Made by a program: the position numbers and the translations under genes. Below, piece after piece: positions 54,843-64,000 of a stretch of DNA of 64,000 nt. The notes beneath the pieces were generated by a model, which worked only from the letters and a program-made list of their open reading frames with translations, ran no database searches and had not been told where the DNA came from. Numbering within the stretch: position 1 is the stretch's first letter; each line of letters begins with the position of its first letter. Origin of the DNA: Chamaecrista fasciculata (lineage: Eukaryota; Streptophyta; Magnoliopsida; Fabales; Fabaceae); contig QANZ01034450.1 of the NCBI GenBank assembly GCA_003254925.1, forward strand, positions 1 to 64,000. Direction: 5' to 3'.

Positions 54843-57525
54843 ATGGATAACTTGACACCTGTGCCAGCAGAAAAATCTGGTGAAGGTTTGCCTTACGCAC
54901 CTGAGAATTGGCCTAAACCTGGTGATAAATGGGGTTGGAGAACCGGTAGAAGAGTTGCTTCAACTGGCCATTTCTTGGATAGGTACCTATATGTTCCCAT
55001 TGGTTTTTCCCGCAATGAGAACTCAGGCTCAAACCGCAAGCAAAGACTTTGTTTTCCCAGCAAGCTTTCAGTAGAACGATACATCAAGGCAAACTTTCCA
55101 GAGACTGATGTGAATGAATTTTTTGCTTCATTTACCTGGAAAATTCCGGCCATTCCACCTGAACCAATGAATGGTCAGTTACTTACCATTTTTCACTGAT
55201 GTATATGATTCTTTTTGTCTCCAATTCTCAACAAACCAAATCTTGGTAAACTGATTTATTGATGATGCGAGACTTTGAAATTCTATTGGTTATTAGGTTA
55301 TGTATTTGCTACTTTGATTCGCTCATCATGTTTGACATATTTTCCTCATTGCTTTTAAAACGGAATATATATTGCATAATCTTCTATTTCTGTGTTTTGT
55401 GGAAGACTTGTCCCTGCATTATTATGTATGCCAGCTTGATTTAAAAGTTTTTGTCAAAATTTTATAATGCTTCTTTTCCAATACGCCTTGAAGCTGCCTC
55501 ACTTTCCCCAATTACTATGCTGATTGCCTGATATGCTATTTTGAGTGCCTTAGGATGAGCTAAATAACTAAGATTGTTGTTCTGCATTGCAGGCAATTTA
55601 GAGCCCATGGCTGTTGTGCCTCTTCAACAGATACCAGCATCAGCACTGACAGAACTTGATCTTCAGTCTGACTTTCTTGGGTGTAAAGTTCAAAATAAGA
55701 CATGCAGCAGCTTGATATTGGAAAAAGAACAAGAAAATTTACCAATCATGCCTTGTGATATTTGTTGTGCTGAACCTGGATTTTGCCGTAATTGTTGCTG
55801 CATTCTTTGTTGCAAAACTGTTGATTCCGATTACGGAGGCTATAGTTACATCAGATGTCTAGCAAAGATTGGCAACAATATTTGTGGGCATATTGCACAC
55901 ATGGAATGTGCTCTTCGATCTCGCTTGGCTGGAACGATTGGAGGGAGTATTGGTCTGGATACTGAATATCATTGTAGACGTTGTGATGGGAGGACTGATC
56001 TGATTCCTCTTGTCAAAAAGTTTCTACAGACATGTAAAACTATTGATTCAAGGGATGCCGTTGAAAAGATGTTAAATCTTGGTTCTTGTCTCTTGCGTGG
56101 TACGAAGAAAACTATTGCGCAGGAGTTGCTTCATCATATTGAAGTGGCCAATGTAAAGGTATGATTAATTGACTCTTTGAGCTCGATTTGAGAGTGGTGC
56201 AAGTTTAGGTGGTGTGGTTTAGACATTAACCACAAGTTGGCTTTTTAGTTAGTGAGTGGGGTGGGATGGGTTAGGATGATTTGGGAACTATTCTTAACCA
56301 CTCCAATGATTGTCTTTCAAACATAGCTTGGAGTTTTATTAACATTTTATTTCTTTCTAATCTTATCATACCTTTTTTATTTTCATAAATCGTAAGATTT
56401 ATACTATCTTATCTTGTCACCCTTCTCTCGGGTCCTTCTCTTTTTATATTTGTTTCTATTTTATCAAATTCCAAAAGAAATTATTATGAGGGTATTATTG
56501 AAACTTTAATCATTTAAACCCACCCTTCTCCATTAATAATATTATTACATCTAAACAATATCTTCGTTTTTCTTATTAAACTTGAATCAACGGAATGAGT
56601 TTTGTAACCCACCGGTCTCCATCCCACCTCATGTAGTAACAACCAGGCTCCACTTTCTCTAAAATATCCAATCAAGCCCTTTGGTGAAACTGTGAAGGAA
56701 ATGAAAGTTTTCTTGCTTTTGCATACATTCATGTTTGCCCTCTCTTAGAATCCATAAAAGGTTACTGTGACCAATTTGATAGTTTACATCAGCTTAAATG
56801 TGGGACACATCTTGAAGATATCTGGAAGGTGGAGGACAATTATACTGATGGTTTTGCAGGTAAAATTTCTTCCTTTCTGACTCGCATATCATTTCAACTA
56901 TAATCAAACTGCTTCCAACTTATATTGTAAAACTTTTTTTTTGGTCCAAATATATTGTAAAACTGGTTGGAGGCTTAATTGCTTATGAAGGTGCCTGATG
57001 TAGTGATGTTAGTTTTGCCTCAAATTATTTCATGTAAAACTGTAAAAGTTGTCTTAGCTTAGTTCCTATCCTCAGTCTTTGGAGTATTTTTTTTGTCAAT
57101 AAACAGGCGTCTTAGAGAATGACAATGGCACGGAAGATGTTGTCCATGATATCATGTCTGTAGATTTCAGGGCACAATCTTATGGTCCTATGTATGAAAC
57201 ATTAAAACTTGAGATTGAGGTTGATCGTGTTCTTCATGCTCTTCGTAAGTCGCAGGAGTTTGAGTATAAACTTGCAGAAGACAGACTCCATGCCCAGATG
57301 AATTATGTAAAAAATTTGTATCAGCAACTGAGCAGTGAGAAGTCTGGACTGGCGATGCGTCAAGGCTCATCTCCAGGTGTATCGGTTGACGCCATCAGAA
57401 AAAGAGAGGAACAGTTAAAGCGGGAAGTGATGAAACTTGATGAAATGAAAAAGGTGGCCAATGGCTTTGGCAAGACACCCAAGGATATTTTGAAGGAACA
57501 CTTTGACTTAGAATTTGAACAATAA
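54843..57525 (+). CDS. OBERON-like PHD-finger protein
   Basis: Four exons: 54843-55173, 55593-56158, 56793-56859 and 57107-57525. All have GT-AG borders and fitting phases, giving 460 residues. Residues 1-110 form the conserved N-terminal block of this plant family (PENWPKPGDKWGWRTGRR, a Trp/Pro-rich module; I believe it is DUF7081). Residues about 165-241 are a Cys/His-rich PHD finger of the OBERON type (MPCDICCAEPGFCRNCCC, CGHIAHMECALRSR, YHCRRCDGRTDLI). Residues 242-300 are helical, exon 3 gives LKCGTHLEDIWKVED, and the last about 110 residues form a charged coiled coil. OBERON proteins are nuclear chromatin readers acting in meristem and embryo development; this member has no assigned role that I know. 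Exon 3 could also start earlier, but only the acceptor at 56791-56792 keeps the frame. The leader may be spliced near 54775 (TTTGCAG). Confidence 0.85.
56200..56660. repeat. MITE-like repeat in intron 2 of the OBERON-like gene, copy 2
   Basis: It shares TAGTGAGTGGGGTG, GGGTTAGGATG and CTTAACCACTCC with 35552-35640. It fills most of the 634-bp intron. Orientation and exact ends are uncertain. Confidence 0.45.
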
Positions 57526-58213
57526 GATCACAATCTGTCTGTAGCCACAGCTCAATATTATCAGCCATAGAAATGTATTTTGTTGAGCTACCAAACAACA
57601 TTGACATTCAAAAACCAATCATGTGGCATTTGATAGTGGGGGTTATGGACGTAAGATCTATTCCCTTAGGCACTTTTTGGGTGAGGTAAAATTAGGGGAA
57701 AAAATAATTTTTTGATGAAGTATTTAATTTATCTTAAAATTAATTTCATTGTTTAGACAGAAAAAAAATAGCAGTAATTTAGTAAATTCAACCTAAATAG
57801 GTGGAATTTATGAAATTCTTGGATCATATACTTCCTGTTGTGTTGCATCTAAGTTTTATTTAGTTAAATTGTACTTAGACCTCTTGAATTTTAGATTAGA
57901 ATATAAAAATTCTTTAGTTTTAAAATTTGACAAATATATTCTTTAATTCTTTAATATTCCTTTAGTTTACAAACACAGTTTCTGAACTTAAGATGGAGGA
58001 GTTAAAGCTTGGCATTGTGGCACTATTTTAGTTGGCAGTTGGGGCACTTATACTTCTTCATTTGTGTCCATCTAGAATATATATTTTCCTGTGGGAGCAA
58101 AAATTTAGGGGCAAAGAATAAATGTTCATATTTTATCTCGTCAAATAAATAAATGAACTATTCTATATTTTATTTTATTTATATTGTACAATTTTTATAA
58201 ATCAAATTTTCAA
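57526..58213. other. 3' flank of the OBERON-like gene
   Basis: The first 100 bases are probably 3' untranslated region. No clear AATAAA was fixed and no further ORF is seen. The region 57660-58200 is AT-rich spacer. Confidence 0.45.
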
Positions 58214-59395
58214 ATTGATCTCAAATGTATGGGGCTGATTTAAGTTGGCCTTAAATATTTTATTTGTTTTATATTGATCTTATATGTGTCTATAATTTAT
58301 TAAATTGATCTCAAATTTATTTTTAAGACGCGATTAATTTCATGTACTAATGATTTCAATTGATCAATGAAAGAATTCAAGATTTAACACAATTATGAAA
58401 TCATCACATTCAGACTTGAAACGAGAAAGATATAACTAACTTCGTTTGTTTGACCATAAAACGAGTTATCCATTTTTGAGATCTGATATTATCTTGTTTT
58501 TTATGATCTTATTTGAATATAAAAAAATAACTCGTAAATCTAGATTCATAACATTGAATCTTGAAATGAAATAAATATGACTATTTTAGATCTAATTTAA
58601 GAAATTATAAAAGCATGTAGGACTCATTTAAAACAAATAAAATATTTAAACTAATTTGAAATTTACCTGAGACCAATTTGAGGCTTTGACCTCATTTTTA
58701 TATTGATTAAAATAGACAATATTGTTAATCGGCTTCCAAACTCGATGGCAATTAAAGATTGAATTTTCTAAACTTTGAACTAATGGTTCAACGACGGATT
58801 CAGTTTTAAGATTGACTTTATAATCAGACAACGAAGAAGAAAGTGATATCTGGGGAGTAAACTTATTATTTGGTCTCTCTTTTTTAATCGAGTCAACGGT
58901 TTGGTCTCTCATTTATTAAAATAAACAATTCAATCTCTCATTTATCATAATTGTTAACTATTTAATCTCTCAGTTAGAATCTATTAAATTACTTGATAAC
59001 GTGAATGTTAAATGTTTATATGACACCGTTAAATGTTACTTTCACATCCTAGTTAGTAGTTACCCAAACCAACCGAATCGGACCAACAAACACAATTAAA
59101 TTGTTCTAGAATTGAGTCAAACCCAAATATTTGTATTACACGTGAAGCTTCCATAAAGCATGAATTATTGAAGTATTCTCAAATCTCAAACCCTAAATGG
59201 TCCCAAATAGTTATGACATTAAACAGTCATATATGCACTTAACGGCCATGTCATCAATGTTAGTAACAGAAATAGGTTAAAAGGACTAACGAGTTAACAC
59301 TTGTAATTTTTTAAAGACCAAATAATCTATTTCAAAAATGCAGGGACTAAATAGTTAAAATTAGAAAAAAGAGGGACAAAACCTCGATATATGGA
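58214..59395. repeat. two adjacent foldbacks
   Basis: 58214-58683 is a diverged member of the 46886 family (ends TTCAAATTGATCTCAAATG and GAGACCAATTTGA). 58868-59395 is copy 2 of the 43842 family, about 80 percent alike by eye, with TTTGGTCTCTC ends. No coding content. Confidence 0.55.
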
Positions 59396-61928
59396 GGTAT
59401 GAGTACGAATTGATACCGGATCAAACCACAAATAGTGAGAGGCATAACAAGTTATGAAATTAAAGTCCACTTGACATATCAAGGTTCAAGGCTTCAACTT
59501 GCATCGATTCCCTTATTCACATTCTCTTTCCTAAAAAGAAATAGGAATATGAATACCAAATGATGAAATGGAAAAGATCCCTATCTCTAATAATTCTTAG
59601 GGTGTGTTTGGATTAGAAGTAGGTAATGAAATGATGATTTTATGTAATGAAATGGTAATGAGAAAATTATGTAATGAAAATGGTGTTTGGATTAGTTTGA
59701 GATGTAATGAAAAAAATAGGATGTGAAATTATGAAAAAAGGTATGTAATGATTGTGGTTGGTTGAAATAAATATATGAGTTTTTTTAAATTGTATAGGGG
59801 TAGAATTGATAATTGATGATGGAAATAGATAGAAATAAAAAAATAATATTTTGACTTTTTGGTTGTGGTGGTTATNCATTTGAGATAGATCATTTCTCTC
59901 GTGTGTGTGTGTATATATATATATCATAATAAGTGAGTTGACAACAAAATAAAGAAAAATGTTCGTTCTTGATCACAATTCACAAATTGGAAATAAATTT
60001 GTGGTGATTTTTATCTTTAATTTGTGATTGAAAATGATTTTTTTTATCAACTCACTTATTAAGATACATAAGAAAGAAATAATTCATCTCAAATGTCCAA
60101 GTTATACATAATAGCAAAAACTCGATAAAATCACATTTTGAGGACCAAAACAGAAAAAATGTGAAATTTTCAAAATCAAAATGGAACAAAAATAATTTTA
60201 GGACCAAAACAAAACTTAACCCATAGTTTGAGGGCCAAAATGAGGTTTTAACCAACAAAAACACATGGATGATTGTGATTAATAGATTAACAAATCGATC
60301 GCTGAGAAAACCTAAAAGTAAGAAAAGATCATAGGAAGCACAGAGTTAGCACATTTGGTTAGTGTTCTTCCTCCTCTGTTTATTGACCCGTCAAGTGGTT
60401 TTGTTTTGTGTACTTTCCAATTCCAAATACGCAAGCAGAATAAGTTAACAAGACGACGCGAAATCAGAGAGCAAAACGGATGCAGAGCAGACATGTTTTA
60501 GCATTACTTAGAACATAGAGAGCCTAAACACTTCATTTTAAAAGAGTGTCACCTTATGAAATGCAGACACATGATGTGACACGTGCTCGACAAATATCTG
60601 AGTCTCAGAGTTATAAATTAATTTTCACATTAACACAATAAAAATAATTTGACATATGACATGTCATGAATAGATATCGTAGTTTTTAAAATCTATCGTT
60701 AAGATTTACAAATTTTTAATTGTCTCTTCATTTCAAGTTTATTATTAGAATTACAATATATATATATATCTCATGTCATGTCATAAAAATTATAAATTTT
60801 ATGTGTTATGTTCTCATGTCCATGTCTAATATTCAGAGCTTAAAACAAGAAAAGGAAACACTGTTTGACCAGACATGCTTTAACAACGATGGCATCAAAG
60901 CTCATGCAAAGAATATGCTTTTCAATAAATATGAAGCAATGCAGTTTCATAGTTCTTCTAATTCAATTCCTTGGTTTGTGTCCTAAGCCTAGTGAACAAG
61001 TCACATCAAACATCAAAAGGGCCAACAAGGCAAAAACAATGCGTTACAAGATGTCTTGAGAAGCCATACATTGGATGATGAGTGTAGATCACACTCTGAT
61101 CTCATTGTCACTTCTAAAATTAACAGCTACTTCCCCTTTCAATGCTCAAAAACGTTGACGGAAACATTTGAATAAGAAAAATAGCAGTTTCTAATGACTC
61201 TGTTCACCTTGTATCTATGCTAAAATACACCCTTGGTCCATGAACTTCGAGGTTTCACTTTCCTCTATCAAGTTTCAATAGATTCAACTACATCCTCTAT
61301 CTCTCAATATGTCCTCAATGTTCTTCTAAGACCTTATTCCATGAGAATCTTTAGCTAAATATTATAGACATATTCTAGACAGTAAGTGGACACATGAAAT
61401 CATTTACTTAGTAATCCTCGCGGAATTTGGTTTAAGAAAAACATAAGTTATTTGAAAGATAAAGGACGAAATTGAAATAAATACACCTTCATGCAAGAGC
61501 ATCAGGCCTCGGCATTTGAAGTTTGAACAGGAGCAACGTTCTTAGTTGCCAAAAAACAAGAAATTGAGAGCTTGTTGTTTAAGGTCAGATCCTTCTTTCT
61601 AACTAAATATTGAGTAAAATTGTCACTTTAAACGATGATGAAACAGTTGATCAATGACTAGAATTCGGAATAGACAGAACCTAAGATGATAAGCTAGAAA
61701 TATTTCAGAAAAGAGTTTCCAAGAACAGAACATGACAAATGCTACCTATATTTCGGATAAGGAGGAGCTAGATCAAACTTTTCGAATAGAACTAACTAAA
61801 TGGCCTAAAAAAGGACAAGTTGACTAAATTTCATTGAAGACCCTGAAAAGAAACAGATAACTGAATTACCTTCTTCCTCATCATTCTCTGTTGTCCAGCT
61901 TATCCTTCCATCCTTAGTGAACACAAAA
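59396..61928. other. intergenic region, MITE end and single N
   Basis: GGGTGTGTTTGGATTAGAAG at about 59600, repeated as GGTGTTTGGATTAG at 59682, looks like a hAT-type MITE start; the N at 59876 hides its end. 60070-60260 has single-arm TTGAGGACCAAAAC words. A frame at 60830-60980 ending SSNSIPWFVS is too short to call. No gene supported. Confidence 0.4.
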
Positions 61929-62294
61929 AGATATACTGAATTGGGTCTAACTAAAACCATAAACCCCCAAAAATCTGAATTCAAAAAAGACTACCTCTAT
62001 GTAACAGGGAGCAGAGTTACTAATAAATAATAATCCAAGAGAAAGAAATGGACAACTAATCAGTACAACAATGAGAAAAGAACGTGATTTTGATTCATTT
62101 CAACACCAAAAGATATACTGAATTGGGTCAAACTAAAGCCATAAACCCCCAAAAATCTGAATTCAAAAAAGACTACCTCTATGTAAAAGGGAGCAGAGTT
62201 ACTAATAAATAATAATCCAGGAGAAAGAAATGGACAACTAATCAGTACAACATCAATGAGAAAAGAACGTGATTTTGATTCATTTCAACACCAA
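61929..62294. repeat. tandem duplication of about 183 bp
   Basis: 61929-62109 and 62111-62294 are nearly identical (AGATATACTGAATTGGGT to CATTTCAACACCAA), differing by a few bases and a 3-base insertion. It lies just downstream of the HSP20-like gene, so it probably includes its 3' untranslated end or terminator region. Confidence 0.85.
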
Positions 62295-62411
62295 CGAGAG
62301 GATACAATATTACAATCACATGTTCCAACTTCCAATAACAGCCTGAAAACTAGGTCGCATACTAAAGGAACATTGAACGAAACAGCAAGAGTAAAAAAGA
62401 AAGAAAGAATA

Positions 62412-62882
62412 TTACTGTACAAGCACAAGTGTCCCTCCGAATTCTCCAACTCCATTTTCGTCCTCAGAATTCTCCAACTCTTCGCCCTTCGGTACCGTCA
62501 CTATGAGTTCGCCGTCAACAAAAACCGCGCTCGCAAGCTCCGGCCGCGTAGATTCCGGCAGCCGAAACCTCCATATATCAAGCTCAAGCTCATCCAACGA
62601 CAAGTCCACCGAATCAGTCTCCCTGACAACAATCTTGATCACGCCAGGATGGATTTCCACCGTATGAGCTCGTACGACGCCGATTCCGTCGGTTTCAGCC
62701 ACGAATCGGAAGAAATCAGGGCTTTCTTCGACCGACACATCGGCGTCGGAGCGAAACGGAAGCTCCAGAACGCGACTGAACACATGAGGAAGCCTCCGTA
62801 GCTTCTTAGAGAGAGGATTTCTCGCATTCATGTCGTATTGGATGGTGATGTTGCGTTTTCTGGGCACGGGATGAACCTTCAT
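62412..62882 (-). CDS. HSP20/alpha-crystallin-like protein
   Basis: A single exon of 156 residues if the Met at 62882 is used (MKVHPVPRKRNITIQYD). An upstream in-frame ATG at 62945 would add 21 residues (starting MILIQNASS), but the family, as I know it, starts near MKVHP, so the shorter form is preferred. The second half carries the beta-strand pattern of an alpha-crystallin-type domain (VVRETDSVDLSLDELELDIW, FRLPESTRPELASAVFVDGE, then LIVTVPKG). An acidic tail follows (ENSEDENG). The N-terminal basic stretch RNPLSKKLRRLP is unlike classical cytosolic class I/II HSP20s, so this belongs to a divergent group. Likely a small chaperone-like protein; cellular site and partners are unknown. The gene stands alone, with a tandem repeat downstream. 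Confidence 0.7.
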   Translation of the reverse strand: MKVHPVPRKRNITIQYDMNARNPLSKKLRRLPHVFSRVLELPFRSDADVSVEESPDFFRFVAETDGIGVVRAHTVEIHPGVIKIVVRETDSVDLSLDELELDIWRFRLPESTRPELASAVFVDGELIVTVPKGEELENSEDENGVGEFGGTLVLVQ

Positions 62883-63051
62883 GATGGTTTTGGGGCCAAG
62901 ATTGACAAATATCGCAATCGAAGATGCGTTTTGGATGAGAATCAAGAATCGTGTCAGATTGTGAGGTCGAAAAAGAAAGAATCATAAAGGGACGGTCGGT
63001 TTGTGATTAATTTGTTGAGGTTTTCTCTCGTTGAGAGGAATTGGAAAACGG

Positions 63052-63067
63052 AAACCCTAACCCTAAC
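63052..63067 (-). promoter_or_regulatory. telo-box in the leader/promoter of the HSP20-like gene
   Basis: AAACCCTAACCCTAAC (plus strand) is a double telo-box, 170 bases upstream of the preferred start. Such boxes are frequent close to the transcription start of plant genes active in dividing cells. Confidence 0.5.
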
Positions 63068-63239
63068 GAAATCTCTGACGACGATTGAGGTGAACAAGAA
63101 GAAGAAAATCTCGAGGAAGTTTGAGAAGACTGAAAATCTATCTATGAGGAAAACGAAACGAAAATGCTGAATGTATCGGTGAAGAAGCGAGATCACTGCG
63201 CAGATAAAGAAAAGATTATCAGAGTATTTACCTCCCAAT

Positions 63240-63660
63240 CAATGTATTACAAATTTTTTTTTCATCTTCTTTTAATAAACTCTATATAATTTTTAGCCTC
63301 AATTAAGATTTGAGTTATTTACCTATTAATTTTTTATTTATCTATGAATTTTCTCTATCTATTGGTATAACTGTTAAAGCAAACCCTAATTTTATTAGGT
63401 TCAAGAATCAATAGCTAAAGTCCTCCTAAGTTCTAACAATGTCAATTCCAAAATTCAAACTTAAATCCTTCGACCTAAGAATACATATCGTTTATCACTA
63501 TACTAAACACTTGTTGATTTTATATTTATTTTATCTTATATTATATGGTTTCACCCCTTTCTGGTCGTCCACATTTTAAAACTATAGTACAAAATTAATA
63601 ATAAGAGGAAAATTATTATTTGATCCCTTCTTTTTTACTGTGTTAACGATTTAGTCCCTC
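63240..63660. other. AT-rich spacer
   Basis: Low-complexity sequence with a single arm of the TTTAGTCCCTCATTTAT foldback family at 63618-63660. No gene. Confidence 0.4.
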
Positions 63661-63712
63661 ATTTATTTTACATACATATTTGCGTGCCCGTTAGAGCACG
63701 CAAAGCCTCTAG
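63661..63712 (+). mobile_element. Helitron-like 3' end
   Basis: Hairpin 63682-63701 (stem GCGTGC/GCACGC) followed by AAAGCCTCTAG and T, the same terminus as the element at 50728 but on the opposite strand. The 5' end was not found; the target is a TA-microsatellite. Confidence 0.5.
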
Positions 63713-64000
63713 TATTATATATATATATATATATTTTGCCATTGAAAATACAAAAAAAAAAAGAAAAGAAAAAAATATCCTAAGTCAGAGCTAGTAAGAG
63801 ATTGAACCGCAACATGTGTAGAAGAGTTGATGGTGAGATCACAGTACCAAATGTCAAACAATGAGGATGGGGGTTGATGAACCCAAACCTTCAAGCACAT
63901 CCTCTTGGCTCTACCTTTTACAATTCAAATGACTGCAAGGTTCGTAAATCTACCCAAAGCAAAAACATCAAGTGATCGGAGAACAATAAACAAATACAAA
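63713..64000. other. right edge, TA microsatellite and unclear sequence
   Basis: A (TA)n tract at 63713-63736, a poly-A/AAAG tract, then a non-repetitive stretch to the end. A 61-codon minus-strand frame (63715-63900, MCLKVWVHQPPSSLFD) has no recognisable family. Confidence 0.35.

Noticed and set aside
60720..60986. 88-codon ORF ending SSNSIPWFVS
   Set aside because: It briefly recalled the N-terminus of a CCAAT-binding NF-YA protein, but there is no conserved domain, and the first half is low-complexity AT-rich sequence.

Overview
This window reads as a stretch of a eudicot plant nuclear genome. It is AT-rich and intron-bearing, it is crowded with LTR retrotransposons that use plant tRNA primers, and its two credible host genes belong to plant families. 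I cannot name the species. Roughly 60-70 percent of the window is mobile DNA or its debris. Two long N runs and seven single Ns mark assembly joins, and several single Ns are flanked by suspicious duplications.

Layout. 1-4.7 kb is AT-rich spacer with three inverted-repeat elements, one of them a Mutator-like MITE with a 9-bp target duplication. 4.7-9.8 kb is a nearly intact Ty1/copia element (Copia-1, + strand) with one nonsense codon in an otherwise open polyprotein. 9.8-11.2 kb holds LTR fragments and a two-copy tandem repeat. 11.3-13.5 kb is gene-like repeat unit A with a LOB-domain gene fragment. 13.9-20.0 kb is a Ty3/gypsy Tat-lineage element (Gypsy-1, + strand). It has a predicted intron between protease and reverse transcriptase and many nonsense codons, and it is cut off by a minus-strand copia remnant (Copia-3, 20.0-23.7 kb). 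A 1.3-kb foldback follows, then gene-like unit B (25.1-28.5 kb). Gypsy-2 (29.6-34.9 kb) is a Tat element carrying two internal deletions but keeping an open RNase H-integrase frame and an antisense ORF. 36.3-42.0 kb is a nest in which a copia LTR (Copia-B) sits inside the RT of another minus-strand copia (Copia-2), whose 5' LTR lies next to the TATA box of unit C. 42-54.4 kb is a mosaic of foldbacks, MULE-type elements, Helitron ends and a long gypsy LTR.

Host genes. A four-exon gene at 54.84-57.53 kb (+) encodes a 460-residue OBERON-like PHD-finger protein. A single-exon gene at 62.41-62.9 kb (-) encodes a small HSP20/alpha-crystallin-like protein, with a telo-box motif in its upstream region. 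Nothing suggests that these two genes act together.

Most notable points: the predicted intron in Gypsy-1; the antisense ORF and deletion junctions of Gypsy-2; paralogous empty sites inside the window that prove two insertions; the A/B/C gene-like units sharing a TATA box and a short acidic ORF; and probable false duplications around single-N joins.
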